A DNA stretch of 46,212 nt from Candidatus Halobonum tyrrellensis G22. Lineage in GTDB: Archaea > Halobacteriota > Halobacteria > Halobacteriales > Haloferacaceae. The notes beneath the pieces are model-generated. The model was given only the letters and a program-made list of their open reading frames with translations. It searched no databases and was not told the DNA's origin. The stretch lies in NCBI RefSeq assembly GCF_000495475.1, contig NZ_ASGZ01000024.1, forward strand, positions 1 to 46,212, given 5' to 3'. Positions 1-6,823 of the stretch are shown piece after piece; within the stretch, counting starts at the first letter, position 1; every line of letters begins with the position of its first letter. The position numbers were made by a program, and so were the translations under genes.

Positions 1-306
1 GTCGGCGCGGTTGACCAGCGCGCTCGCCTCGCGGGCGGCGCGTTCGGCCGCCGCGTTCACCGCGTCGTCGTCGGTGGCGGCGACCACGAGCGCCGGCGCC
101 GCCCGCTCGACCCAACCCGCCACGTCGTCGGGCGCGGGCGCCGCCCTGACGAGGTCCGCGTCGCCGAAGTCGGCGTCGGCGAAGTCGGGACTCACCACCA
201 GCGTGCGCGCCTCGCGGGCGAACCGCCGCGCCTTCCGCGCGCCGACGCGGCCGCCGCCGAACACCACCACCGTCTCGCCGGTGAAGTCGTGGAGCAGCGG
301 GATCAC
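1..306 (-). CDS. Siroheme synthase / precorrin-2 dehydrogenase, N-terminal part (partial)
   Basis: The gene runs off the left edge; only the first 102 codons are present. The product starts with IPLLHDFTGETVVVFGGG and continues RVGARKARRF, a Rossmann NAD-binding fold as in the Met8p/CysG-N family, which oxidises precorrin-2 to sirohydrochlorin and may insert iron. A GTG start at 304-306 is chosen because an in-frame stop lies 16 nt upstream and a GAGGTGAG Shine-Dalgarno-like stretch sits just before it. It begins 15 nt after the stop of the siroheme decarboxylase gene, so the two are probably cotranscribed and translationally coupled, consistent with consecutive steps of the siroheme-to-heme route. 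Whether the missing C-terminus carries the ferrochelatase part cannot be seen. Confidence 0.85.
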   Translation of the reverse strand, partial: MIPLLHDFTGETVVVFGGGRVGARKARRFAREARTLVVSPDFADADFGDADLVRAAPAPDDVAGWVERAAPALVVAATDDDAVNAAAERAAREASALVNRAD

Positions 307-321
307 GCGTCTCGGCTCACC

Positions 322-1440
322 TCACGCATCCTCGGCGACCTGTGCGTCCGCACGCTCGTCGAGCCTGATCCCGGTCTTCTTGAGGATGCGCGTCGAGAAC
401 AGCGTGTCCCAGTCGTCGTCGGTCACGTCCCAGTAGTCGGCCATGACGTCCCGCACCTGCCGGACGCGCGCCTCGCTCTCCGCCTCGTCGCGGCCGTGCG
501 TCATCGCGAAGAAGTTGTACGGCCACACCCCCTCGTGGCGCGGCCGGCGGTAACAGTGGGTGACGAAGTCGAGCGCCGCGACCGCCTCGCCCACGTCGTC
601 GACCACCTCGTCGGGCACGTCCCAGACGGTCATCCCGTTCTCCGTGTACCCGAGCGCGTAGTGGTTCGGGATGACGCCCACCCGGCGCACCTTCCCCTCG
701 GCGTCGAACCGCTTGATCGTCTCGACCACCCAGTCGGTCGGCTGGCCGATGGCCTCGGCCACGTCCGCGTACGGCGTCTCGGTTATCGGGAGTCCGCCTT
801 GGATCTCGACCACGAGGTCGCGTTCGGCGGGGGTGAGCGTCGCCGCGTCCGTCGGCGTCACGTCGGGGCCGAGCCCCGAACAGTCGAGGTCCCCCTCCGG
901 TATCGGCCCGTCGAGGAGGAACTTCGCGCCGACGTGGAACTCCCGCTGCTTCGGCATGTTGTACGTCGCCTCGCCGGTCTCGCTCTCTATCTCCGCGAGC
1001 AGTTCGTCGACGCGTTCGTTCGCGGTTCCACCGCCGCCGTTCGAGGCTCCGCCCGCCTCGCCGTCCGCCACGCTCACGACGAACCACATGTTGAGGTGGG
1101 GGTGTTCGCGCTCGTAGTTGTGCGCCACCTCGCGGTGGGCGTTGACCGTCTCGGCGACCTCGTCGAACCGCTCGGGCGGCGCGTGCGTCGCCACGAGCGT
1201 CGCGGTGCCGCCGATCTCTTCGGCGTTCACGAGCGCGCCGAACCGCGAGAGGACGCCCCGGTCGTCGAGGTCGCGCACCGCCGCGAGCAGTTCCTCGCCG
1301 GTCACGTCGACCCCGCGCTGGGAGAGCGCCGCCGCCGCGGGACCCCACGGCCGTTCGACCACGGGGAACCCGCCCTGAAACGCGTTGACCACGGCGCGGT
1401 CGAGCGTCGAGAGCTCCGCGTCGGTCCCGGCGTCTGTCAT
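322..1440 (-). CDS. Siroheme decarboxylase, tandem AhbA/AhbB-like two-domain protein
   Basis: Product of 372 residues with two AsnC/Lrp-like halves. Each half opens with a winged-helix segment holding a related motif: NAFQGGFPVVERPW near residue 20 and EIQGGLPITETPYADVAEA in the second half. The second half also has RRVGVIPNHYALGYTENG and HCYRRPRHEGVWPYNFFAM, hallmarks of the NirD/L and AhbA/B family that removes the C12/C18 acetate carboxylates of siroheme. In many archaea AhbA and AhbB are separate chains of about 150-170 residues, so this looks like a natural fusion. Such proteins are often labelled Lrp regulators; the WPYNFFAM signature favours the enzyme. The ATG at 1440 is chosen over longer frames because a TATA-like GCTTATG (1465-1471) lies about 28 nt upstream, fitting a leaderless transcript. 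The siroheme synthase gene follows. Confidence 0.85.
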   Translation of the reverse strand: MTDAGTDAELSTLDRAVVNAFQGGFPVVERPWGPAAAALSQRGVDVTGEELLAAVRDLDDRGVLSRFGALVNAEEIGGTATLVATHAPPERFDEVAETVNAHREVAHNYEREHPHLNMWFVVSVADGEAGGASNGGGGTANERVDELLAEIESETGEATYNMPKQREFHVGAKFLLDGPIPEGDLDCSGLGPDVTPTDAATLTPAERDLVVEIQGGLPITETPYADVAEAIGQPTDWVVETIKRFDAEGKVRRVGVIPNHYALGYTENGMTVWDVPDEVVDDVGEAVAALDFVTHCYRRPRHEGVWPYNFFAMTHGRDEAESEARVRQVRDVMADYWDVTDDDWDTLFSTRILKKTGIRLDERADAQVAEDA

Positions 1441-1464
1441 CGACGGCACTCGGTGGTCGTCGGG

Positions 1465-1471
1465 CATAAGC
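1465..1471 (-). promoter_or_regulatory. TATA-like box of the siroheme decarboxylase gene
   Basis: On the minus strand this reads GCTTATG and is centred about 28 nt upstream of the ATG at 1440, the archaeal TATA-to-start distance for a leaderless mRNA. It decides the start among several in-frame candidates. Confidence 0.55.
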
Positions 1472-1509
1472 GTCGCGCTCCGGCCGGCGACGCCGATAAT
1501 CGGGAGGGA

Positions 1510-1584
1510 GTCGACGGTTGGGGGAATAGTGTCGACGGTTGGGGAACGGGGTCGACGGTTGGGGGAATAGCGTCGACGGTCGTG
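1510..1584. repeat. Short tandem repeat, ~20-21-bp unit, about 3.5 copies
   Basis: Units begin gtcgacggttgggg at 1510, 1531 and 1551, followed by variable tails (gaatagt, aacggg, gaatagc). A fourth degenerate unit starts at 1572 (gtcgacggtcgtgg). It lies 70-145 bp upstream of the siroheme decarboxylase start. It could be a regulator-binding array or slippage-derived spacer; nothing distinguishes these here. Confidence 0.8.
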
Positions 1585-1956
1585 GCGGGCACGCGCGAAC
1601 GGCGCGTGCCAGCCGCCGTCAGGGAGCGATGGACGCCGGGATGGGGGGAAGACCGACGAAGTCGGTCTGCGGCGTCCGTGGGTGTCGGCGTCCCGTCCGG
1701 GCAAGGCGGGCCGCCGACGGAATCGGGCACCACGGCCCCGACCGGGCCGGCGCGGGGTGAAAAGACCCGACGCCAGGCCCGTCAGGGGAAGTACCCACGC
1801 TCACCAAGCGGCCACGCCCCCATAGGTATACGGCTCCTATGTCCGAGTGGGCGCGCGATAAGCCGAAGATAGCCGCGCGAAAGCTACCACTTCGAGGGGT
1901 TCGAATTGGCGCGTAACAAAGACACACGTACGCGTCCTAGCGTGGGGTCGCCCCGG

Positions 1957-2403
1957 TCACGGAACGGTCGTGACGCGGTCGACGCCCGACAGCTCCGAGA
2001 GCGCGGCCGCGAGCGACTCGCGGTCGAGGTCCGCCTCGAAGTAGAACACCAGGTCGAACGTCCCCTCGCGGAGTAGCTGTTGACACTCCCAGACGAACGA
2101 CTCGTCATCGACCGCCAGCCCCTGGAACTGGTTGGACGCGAAGTCGGGGTCGTCGTTGCCCGCGTGGATGTACGCCTCCTCGCCCGCGTGGTCGGCGATG
2201 ACGTCGTTGATCTCGACGGTGAGTTCGTGCATCTCCAGGTCCTCCTCGCCGGCCAGCGTCGTGTGGACGATCGCACCCGCGAGGTCGATCTCCCCGGGTT
2301 CGAGCATCGCCTTCGTCCGCTCGTAGAGGTCGCGGTCGACCGCGCGCACCTCCGTCCGACTCGTCTCCGAGTCCGTCCCGTCCGGCTGGCTCGTGTCGTC
2401 CAT
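1957..2403 (-). CDS. Conserved haloarchaeal hypothetical protein (DUF5778-like)
   Basis: Acidic soluble protein of 148 residues with no signal peptide or membrane segment. Segments such as YERTKAMLEPGEIDLAGAIV, SNQFQGLAVDDESFVWECQQ and LLREGTFDLVFYFEA resemble a family I know as DUF5778, restricted to Halobacteria; the family name is from memory. It has no recognisable catalytic motif, so no function is proposed. The ATG at 2403 is chosen because a TATA-like GGTAAGCC lies about 28 nt upstream and because residues further upstream are Arg/Pro-rich noise. It is divergent from azlC, with about 150 bp between the starts. Confidence 0.75.
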   Translation of the reverse strand: MDDTSQPDGTDSETSRTEVRAVDRDLYERTKAMLEPGEIDLAGAIVHTTLAGEEDLEMHELTVEINDVIADHAGEEAYIHAGNDDPDFASNQFQGLAVDDESFVWECQQLLREGTFDLVFYFEADLDRESLAAALSELSGVDRVTTVP

Positions 2404-2550
2404 GTCTCGCGTCTGGGGCGCTCGCGGGCTTACCGATGGCGATTCGTTGCCGCGGCGGCCGTCTCGCTCGGCCCGGTCCGGGTTCGGCGTCGACGCGGAG
2501 TCGAGCGGGGGAACCGACGCCGGTATCACGCGGCGCGCCGGCGGGAGGGT

Positions 2551-3441
2551 ATGGACGCGCGTCTCCCCGACGAGGTCCGCGCCGGCGTGCGCGACACGCT
2601 CCCGCTGCTGGTCGGGATGGTCCCGTTCGCGCTCGTCTCCGGGGTCGCCGGAACCGAAACCGGACTGACGCCGCTCCAGACGCTGGGGATGTCGGTCCTC
2701 GTCTTCGCGGGCGCGTCGCAGTTGGCCGCGCTCGACCTGTTGGGCCGGGACGCCGCCCTCGGCGCGGTGGTCCTCACGGCCGTCGTCGTCAACCTCCGGC
2801 TGTTGATGTACTCCGCGTCCATCGCCCCCCACTTCCGACACCTCCCGGCGCGCGTGCGGGTCGGCTGCGCCTACCTGCTCACCGACCCATCGTACGCGCT
2901 GTCGGTCGCGCGGTACGCCGAGGCGGGCGCGGAGCCGGGGGACGGGACGGCCGAACGCACACGCGAGGAGACGACCGACGAGGAGTCGGGACCGCGACCG
3001 CCGTACTACTACCTCGGCGTCGGCGGGACGCTGTGGGTCGTCTGGCAGGTCGGAACCGCCGCGGGCGTCGCGTTCGGCGCCGCGGTCCCCGACGGCTGGC
3101 GGCTGGAGTTCGCGGTCCCCCTGATATTCCTCGCGCTGTTGGTGCCCGCGCTGTCGGACCGCCCGCGCCTCGTCGCCGGCGGGGTCGCCGCCGCCGGGGC
3201 GACGCTCGGGGCGGGACTCCCGCTCAACGCCGGCCTGCTCGCGGGCGCGGCCGTCGGCATCGCCGCCGGACTGACGGCCGAGACGGCGGGCGTCGGCGAA
3301 CCCGACGCGGACCGGCGGGAGGACGTGGACCGACGCGCGGGCGCGGACCGGCGGGGGGACGGGAACGGTCGCGAGGACGCGGACCGCTGGACCGAACCGG
3401 AACCGGAGAGCGAGAGCGGACTCCCGGAGGACGACCGGTGA
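2551..3441 (+). CDS. azlC: AzlC-family branched-chain amino acid exporter, large subunit
   Basis: Polytopic membrane protein of 296 residues. The N-terminal MDARLPDEVRAGVRDTLPLL, the stretch GMVPFALVSGVAGTETGLTP, VFAGASQLAALDLLG and VVNLRLLMYSASIAPHFR are characteristic of AzlC/YgaZ, which with a small AzlD/YgaH partner exports branched-chain amino acids. Two unusual parts are a charged insert near residues 130-155 (EPGDGTAERTREETTDEE) and a tail of about 45 residues rich in DRR/DG repeats that probably lies in the cytoplasm. The ATG at 2551 follows a GGGAGGGT purine-rich stretch. The stop overlaps the azlD start by 4 nt, indicating coupled translation and complex formation. Confidence 0.88.
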   Translation: MDARLPDEVRAGVRDTLPLLVGMVPFALVSGVAGTETGLTPLQTLGMSVLVFAGASQLAALDLLGRDAALGAVVLTAVVVNLRLLMYSASIAPHFRHLPARVRVGCAYLLTDPSYALSVARYAEAGAEPGDGTAERTREETTDEESGPRPPYYYLGVGGTLWVVWQVGTAAGVAFGAAVPDGWRLEFAVPLIFLALLVPALSDRPRLVAGGVAAAGATLGAGLPLNAGLLAGAAVGIAAGLTAETAGVGEPDADRREDVDRRAGADRRGDGNGREDADRWTEPEPESESGLPEDDR

Positions 3442-3776
3442 CGACCGGCTACGGCCCGGCCGCGGTGTGGGCCGTCATCCTCGCCGTCGGCGCCGCCACG
3501 TTCGCGGTCCGGCTGTCGTTCATCTACCTGTTCGGGCGCGTCGAGTCGGTGCCGCCGACGGTCGAACGCGCCCTTGGCTACGTCCCGCCCGCCGTGCTCG
3601 CGGCGCTGGTCGTCCCGTCGTTCGTCCCCGCGGGGGTGGCGACGCCCGCGGCGCTCGCGGACCCGCGGCTGGTCGGCGGCGCGGCCGCCGCGCTCGCGGC
3701 GTGGCGAACCGAGAGCGTGGCGTGGACGCTCGCCGCGGGGATGGTCGGTCTCCACCTCGCGCGGTTCCTGCTGTAG
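3438..3776 (+). CDS. azlD: AzlD-family branched-chain amino acid exporter, small subunit
   Basis: Hydrophobic protein of 112 residues with about four membrane segments: VWAVILAVGAATFAVRLSF, a central VPPAVLAALVVPSFV, an Ala/Gly-rich third, and AWTLAAGMVGLHLARFLL. Length, topology and the ERALGYVPPAVLAALVVPS motif fit AzlD/YgaH, the partner of AzlC. The GTG start at 3438 lies inside the azlC stop (GTGA overlap of 4 nt), the classic coupled arrangement, and no other start would give a normal AzlD N-terminus. Confidence 0.87.
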   Translation: MTTGYGPAAVWAVILAVGAATFAVRLSFIYLFGRVESVPPTVERALGYVPPAVLAALVVPSFVPAGVATPAALADPRLVGGAAAALAAWRTESVAWTLAAGMVGLHLARFLL

Positions 3777-3801
3777 CCGGACCACACTACGGCCGCCCGA
3801 C

Positions 3802-4173
3802 TCACCGCGCGCCGCGGCCGGGGTCGTCGGCCGAATCGTCGTCCGCGTCTCCGGGGTCGGCCGCCGTGTCGTCGGGTCGCTCGCCCGGTTCGCCGGCGTC
3901 CGGGTGACCGACGCCGGCGCGCGACTCGGCGGCCCGCGCGCGCCGTTCGCCCGCGGTCGCCCGCCGCTCGTTGGCGGCCGCGATCCGCTCGTGGGCGACG
4001 ACGAACCGGTAGAACAGCCACAGCGAGAACGCGACGAACCCGACCCAGACCGGGAAGAGGACGCTCCCGGCGACGAAGAAGGAGTACGCGACCAACAGCA
4101 CGAACAGGACGACGACGCCGACCCCGGTCGGACCGGAGAGCGTCTCGCGGAGCGAGGAGGGGGACTGGCTCAC
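3802..4173 (-). CDS. Small hypothetical membrane protein
   Basis: Predicted protein of 123 residues. Residues about 18-40 (GVVVLFVLLVAYSFFVAGSV) and 42-60 (PVWVGFVAFSLWLFYRFVV) form two adjacent membrane helices. They are followed by an Arg/Ala-rich, probably helical stretch (ERIAAANERRATAGERRARA) and an acidic tail. I do not recognise the family. The GTG at 4173 is chosen because it places the first helix near the N-terminus and has GGAG a few bases upstream; longer forms would run into the promoter of the VanZ-like gene. It converges on azlD (25 nt between stops) and is divergent from the VanZ-like gene. Confidence 0.65.
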   Translation of the reverse strand: MSQSPSSLRETLSGPTGVGVVVLFVLLVAYSFFVAGSVLFPVWVGFVAFSLWLFYRFVVAHERIAAANERRATAGERRARAAESRAGVGHPDAGEPGERPDDTAADPGDADDDSADDPGRGAR

Positions 4174-4285
4174 GGCTCCGACTGCGGCGGCCGCCGGCAA
4201 GAAGGTACGGACCGACCGACACCGCTCGGCGGTACCGGGCGGGTCGAGCGCCGCGGTTATGCCGCGCCGCGACGGAGGGGGAGCC

Positions 4286-4717
4286 GTGTCCGAACCCACC
4301 CCGCGGGGACGCTGGCTCGCGGTGGTCGTCGTGGCCGGCGTCGTGGTGGTCGCGTCGCTCGTCCCGCGGCCGGCCGGGGGCGTCGCCGTGACCGTCGGCC
4401 CGGTCGGCGCGGACAAACTCCTCCACGCCGCGGGCTACGCGACCGTCGCGTTCCTCCTCGCGCGCGCGTTTCGTGTGCGCGAGCGTCGACCGGTCCGCGT
4501 CCCGTTCGCGCTCGGGGTCGCGGCGGCCGCGGCGGTCGCCCTCGGCGGCGGCGTCGAACTCCTCCAGTCGGCCGTCCCCGGGCGGACCGCGTCGGTCGCC
4601 GACGCGGGCGCGAATCTCGTCGGCGCGGTCGGCGGTGCGGCCGCGTGGCGGGCGTGGCGGCGGAGCGTCTCGGCCGGCGACGGCGGTCACGCGACGCGCT
4701 CGAACGACAGACAGTAG
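4286..4717 (+). CDS. VanZ-like family membrane protein
   Basis: About 143 residues with four membrane helices. The segment GADKLLHAAGYATVAFLLAR, then a Glu-Leu-Leu-Gln helix and PGRTASVADAGANLVGAVGG, form the VanZ-like signature (D-K-x-x-H ... E-x-x-Q ... R-x-x-x-x-x-D-x-x-x-N). The biochemical role of this family is not established; in bacteria VanZ gives teicoplanin resistance. The GTG start at 4286 has a GGAGGGGGA element about 5 nt upstream; an in-frame ATG at 4259 is a possible alternative without such a site. Its last 31 nt overlap the convergent methyltransferase gene. Confidence 0.75.
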   Translation: MSEPTPRGRWLAVVVVAGVVVVASLVPRPAGGVAVTVGPVGADKLLHAAGYATVAFLLARAFRVRERRPVRVPFALGVAAAAAVALGGGVELLQSAVPGRTASVADAGANLVGAVGGAAAWRAWRRSVSAGDGGHATRSNDRQ

Positions 4718-5358
4718 CTGTGGTCGTAGCCGTACTGGTAGTTCTCCCCCTCGTGGTCGGGCGGCCGCTCCCACGTCACGACGGTCTCGCCCGCGAACGA
4801 GAGCGCGTCGACCCCCGACACCGCGTCGGCGAGGTCCCACGCGAGCGTCGTCACCCCCTCGTCGGTCCGGAGGTTCGAGACGTCGAGGACGACCCACCCG
4901 CCCGGGGTGACCGCGTCGGCGACGCGGCCGAACGCCGTCTCGATATCCGCGAGGTAGTCGTCGTACGTCGACTCGCCCGCGTAGTTCTCGAAGGGGTTCG
5001 ACGCCATCCCCTCGGTCATGAACGGCGGCGAGGTGAAACAGAGCACACAGGCCGGCACGGTGTCGGGGTCGAACCGGAGGGCGTCGGCGTGCCGGACCGC
5101 CTCGGGGTCGGCGAGTCGGTCGACGATCCGCCGGACCCGGTCGGGTTCGTACTCCAGTCCGTGCGGCTCGCGGCCGAGTCGCTCCGCGACGGCGAGCGTC
5201 GTCCCGAACCCCGCGAACGGGTCGAACACCGCGTCCCCCGGGTCGGTCCGCTCGCGGACGAACCGCTCGACGAGGGCGTCGGGCGTCCGGACCTCGTCGA
5301 CGTAGCCCTCCGGGAGCGGCGTGTCGTGCCCGTACGGGAGCGAGAGGTACGTGTCCAC
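4687..5358 (-). CDS. N4-type (TSPPF) SAM-dependent methyltransferase, DNA or RNA
   Basis: Protein of 223 residues. Motif I is DPFAGFGTTLAVAERLG (about residues 47-65), with the acidic ribose-binding EYEP just after. Motif IV is TSPPF (about residue 109), the catalytic S/D-P-P-Y/F loop of exocyclic-amine methyltransferases; TSPP is typical of N4-cytosine enzymes. Motif I precedes motif IV, as in the alpha/gamma orders and in Trm11-like RNA enzymes. There is no target-recognition domain of usual size and no restriction nuclease or specificity gene nearby, so it is an orphan. The GTG at 5358 gives a compact N-terminus (VDTYLSLPYGHDTPLPEGY); longer forms antisense to raSEA are noise. It is divergent from raSEA. 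Confidence 0.75.
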   Translation of the reverse strand: MDTYLSLPYGHDTPLPEGYVDEVRTPDALVERFVRERTDPGDAVFDPFAGFGTTLAVAERLGREPHGLEYEPDRVRRIVDRLADPEAVRHADALRFDPDTVPACVLCFTSPPFMTEGMASNPFENYAGESTYDDYLADIETAFGRVADAVTPGGWVVLDVSNLRTDEGVTTLAWDLADAVSGVDALSFAGETVVTWERPPDHEGENYQYGYDHSYCLSFERVA

Positions 5359-5497
5359 ACCCGGTGAGGAACCCCCGCGGACAAGTGCGTTCCCCCGCGT
5401 GTGGCCGTCCGCTTCCGACCGGTCGACCGCCCGCGGGGCGCGTCGGCTTGACCCGTCGAGCGAAGCCGTTTTCCGCGGGTGTCGCCGACTCACGCCC

Positions 5498-6595
5498 ATG
5501 AGCCAGCCGACGCCCGAGGCGTACGAGCGGGGACGCGGGATGGACGCGCACAACGCGGTGATGCGCGACATCCGCGCGGAGAAGGAGGAGACGTACGACC
5601 CCCACGAGCCGACGCGGGTGTGGCTCGACGAGGACAACACGCCCGACGGCGTCCGGACGAGCCTCACGATCATCCTCAACACGGGGGGGTGTCGGTGGGC
5701 GCGCGCCGGCGGCTGTACGATGTGCGGCTACGTCGCCGAGTCCGTCGAGGGCGGCAGCGTGAGCCACGAGGCGCTGATGGACCAGATCGAGGTCTGTCTC
5801 GACCACGAAGCCGAGGAGGCGGACGACCCCGCGAGCCTGATCAAGATCTACACCTCGGGGTCGTTCCTCGACGAACGGGAGGTGTCCGCCGAGACCCGGC
5901 GGGCCATCGCGGAGGCGTTCTCGGACCGCGAGCGGGTGGTGGTGGAGTCGCTGCCCGACTTCGTCGACGCCGACAAGATAGCCGACTTCACCCGGTGGGG
6001 GCTGGACGCCGACGTGGCGGTGGGGTTGGAGACCGCGACCGACCGGGTGCGACACGACTGCGTGAACAAGTACTTCGACTTCGCCGACTTCGAGGACGCC
6101 TGCGCGGAGGCGCGCCGGGCGGACGAGGCGGCCGACGCCGCGAGCGCGGGCGTGAAGGCGTACCTGCTGATGAAGCCGCCGTTCCTCACCGAGTCCGAAG
6201 CCGTCGAGGACATGGTGTCGTCGGTCGAGCGCTGCGCCGACGTGGCGGGCTGTCACACCGTCTCGATGAACCCGTGTAACGTCCAGCGGTACACGATGGT
6301 GGACGAACTCCACTTCCGCGGCGGCTACCGCCCGCCGTGGCTCTGGTCGGTCGCCACCGTGTTGGAGCGGACCGCCGACGCCGACGCCATCGTAGTCTCC
6401 GACCCGGTGGGCCACGGCAGCGACCGCGGCCCGCACAACTGCGGCGACTGCGACGACCGCGTCCAGACCGCGATCAAGGACTTCGATCTCAGACAGGACC
6501 CCTCGGTGTTCGACCAGGTGTCGTGCGAGTGCGAGCGGACGTGGGAACTGACGCTCGACGAGGAGGCGGCGTACGCCGCCCCGCTGACCCGGTAG
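5498..6595 (+). CDS. Archaeosine synthase radical SAM subunit RaSEA
   Basis: Protein of 365 residues. NTGGCRWARAGGCTMCGY (residues 61-78) gives Cys65, Cys73 and Cys76, the unusual C-x7-C-x2-C cluster of this radical SAM family. TSGSFLDEREV, GLETATDRVR, YLLMKPPFLTE, and NPCNVQRYTMVDELHFRGGY match the archaeal RaSEA/MiaB-like Elp3-type enzyme. RaSEA works with ArcS to convert the preQ0-lysine adduct on tRNA position 15 to archaeosine. C-terminal cysteines (HNCGDCDD, CECERTW) may bind a further metal. The partners arcS (28027-29898) and tgtA (31355-32848) are also in this window but not adjacent. The ATG at 5498 gives the normal N-terminus MSQPTPEAYERGRGMD. Confidence 0.9.
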   Translation: MSQPTPEAYERGRGMDAHNAVMRDIRAEKEETYDPHEPTRVWLDEDNTPDGVRTSLTIILNTGGCRWARAGGCTMCGYVAESVEGGSVSHEALMDQIEVCLDHEAEEADDPASLIKIYTSGSFLDEREVSAETRRAIAEAFSDRERVVVESLPDFVDADKIADFTRWGLDADVAVGLETATDRVRHDCVNKYFDFADFEDACAEARRADEAADAASAGVKAYLLMKPPFLTESEAVEDMVSSVERCADVAGCHTVSMNPCNVQRYTMVDELHFRGGYRPPWLWSVATVLERTADADAIVVSDPVGHGSDRGPHNCGDCDDRVQTAIKDFDLRQDPSVFDQVSCECERTWELTLDEEAAYAAPLTR

Positions 6596-6633
6596 GCGGT
6601 CGGTACCACTCGTAGTCCGGTATTCAGATGGCC

Positions 6634-6647
6634 ACTACCCGGGTAGT
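6634..6647. promoter_or_regulatory. 14-bp perfect palindrome ACTACCCGGGTAGT
   Basis: A perfect inverted repeat lies between the raSEA stop and the small CxxC gene, 44 nt ahead of the latter's ATG. Its position near the expected promoter suggests an operator, but it overlaps no obvious TATA box. Confidence 0.4.
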
Positions 6648-6690
6648 AATCGGCTCGTAACCAAGACCGAGTCGGGTGTGGGACGGATCG

Positions 6691-6810
6691 ATGAACGAAC
6701 TAGGGGAGGTCGAATGCGTCGTCTGTCCGTCCGGGTGGGTCGAACTCCGCGACGCGTCGGTGCCGGGCCAGTGGGTCGCGAGCGACACGTTCGTCGAGTG
6801 CGAGGAGTAG
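6691..6810 (+). CDS. Small CxxC protein, 39 residues
   Basis: A short frame from ATG 6691 to TAG 6808-6810 encodes MNELGEVECVVCPSGWVELR followed by DASVPGQWVASDTFVECEE. It has haloarchaeal composition (acidic, GC-rich third positions), a CVVC pair at residues 9-12 and a third Cys at 37. CxxC micro-proteins, many zinc-binding, are common in haloarchaea; a rubredoxin-like half site or zinc knuckle is plausible but only two or three ligands are present. It is not antisense to any gene and sits alone between raSEA and purQ. No family name is assigned. Confidence 0.6.
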   Translation: MNELGEVECVVCPSGWVELRDASVPGQWVASDTFVECEE

Positions 6811-6823
6811 CGCGGCGAGGGGT

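Larger units (their letters stand above)
1441..1956. other. Gene-free gap of about 0.5 kb
   Basis: No convincing gene is seen. Frames crossing the gap are Arg/Pro-rich shadows. It holds the TATA-like box above, a 20-21-bp tandem repeat (1510-1584), a perfect 9-bp hairpin (ggcacgcgc at 1588-1596 and gcgcgtgcc at 1602-1610) and an inverted repeat CATAGG/CCTATG (1821-1826 and 1836-1841). The last 100 bp are less GC-rich, but no gene start is attached to them. Confidence 0.6.

Noticed and set aside
1860-1915. A stretch with ggggttcgaattgg resembling a tRNA T-arm in the gap before the DUF5778-like gene
   Set aside because: The flanking bases do not form a T stem and no acceptor, D or anticodon arms could be found around it.
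3578-6436. Very long minus-strand frame (about 950 codons) and many similar antisense frames across the window
   Set aside because: High GC suppresses stop codons in all frames. The translation is Arg/Ala/Pro/Gly-rich with no family motifs and lies opposite well-supported genes (VanZ-like, RaSEA).
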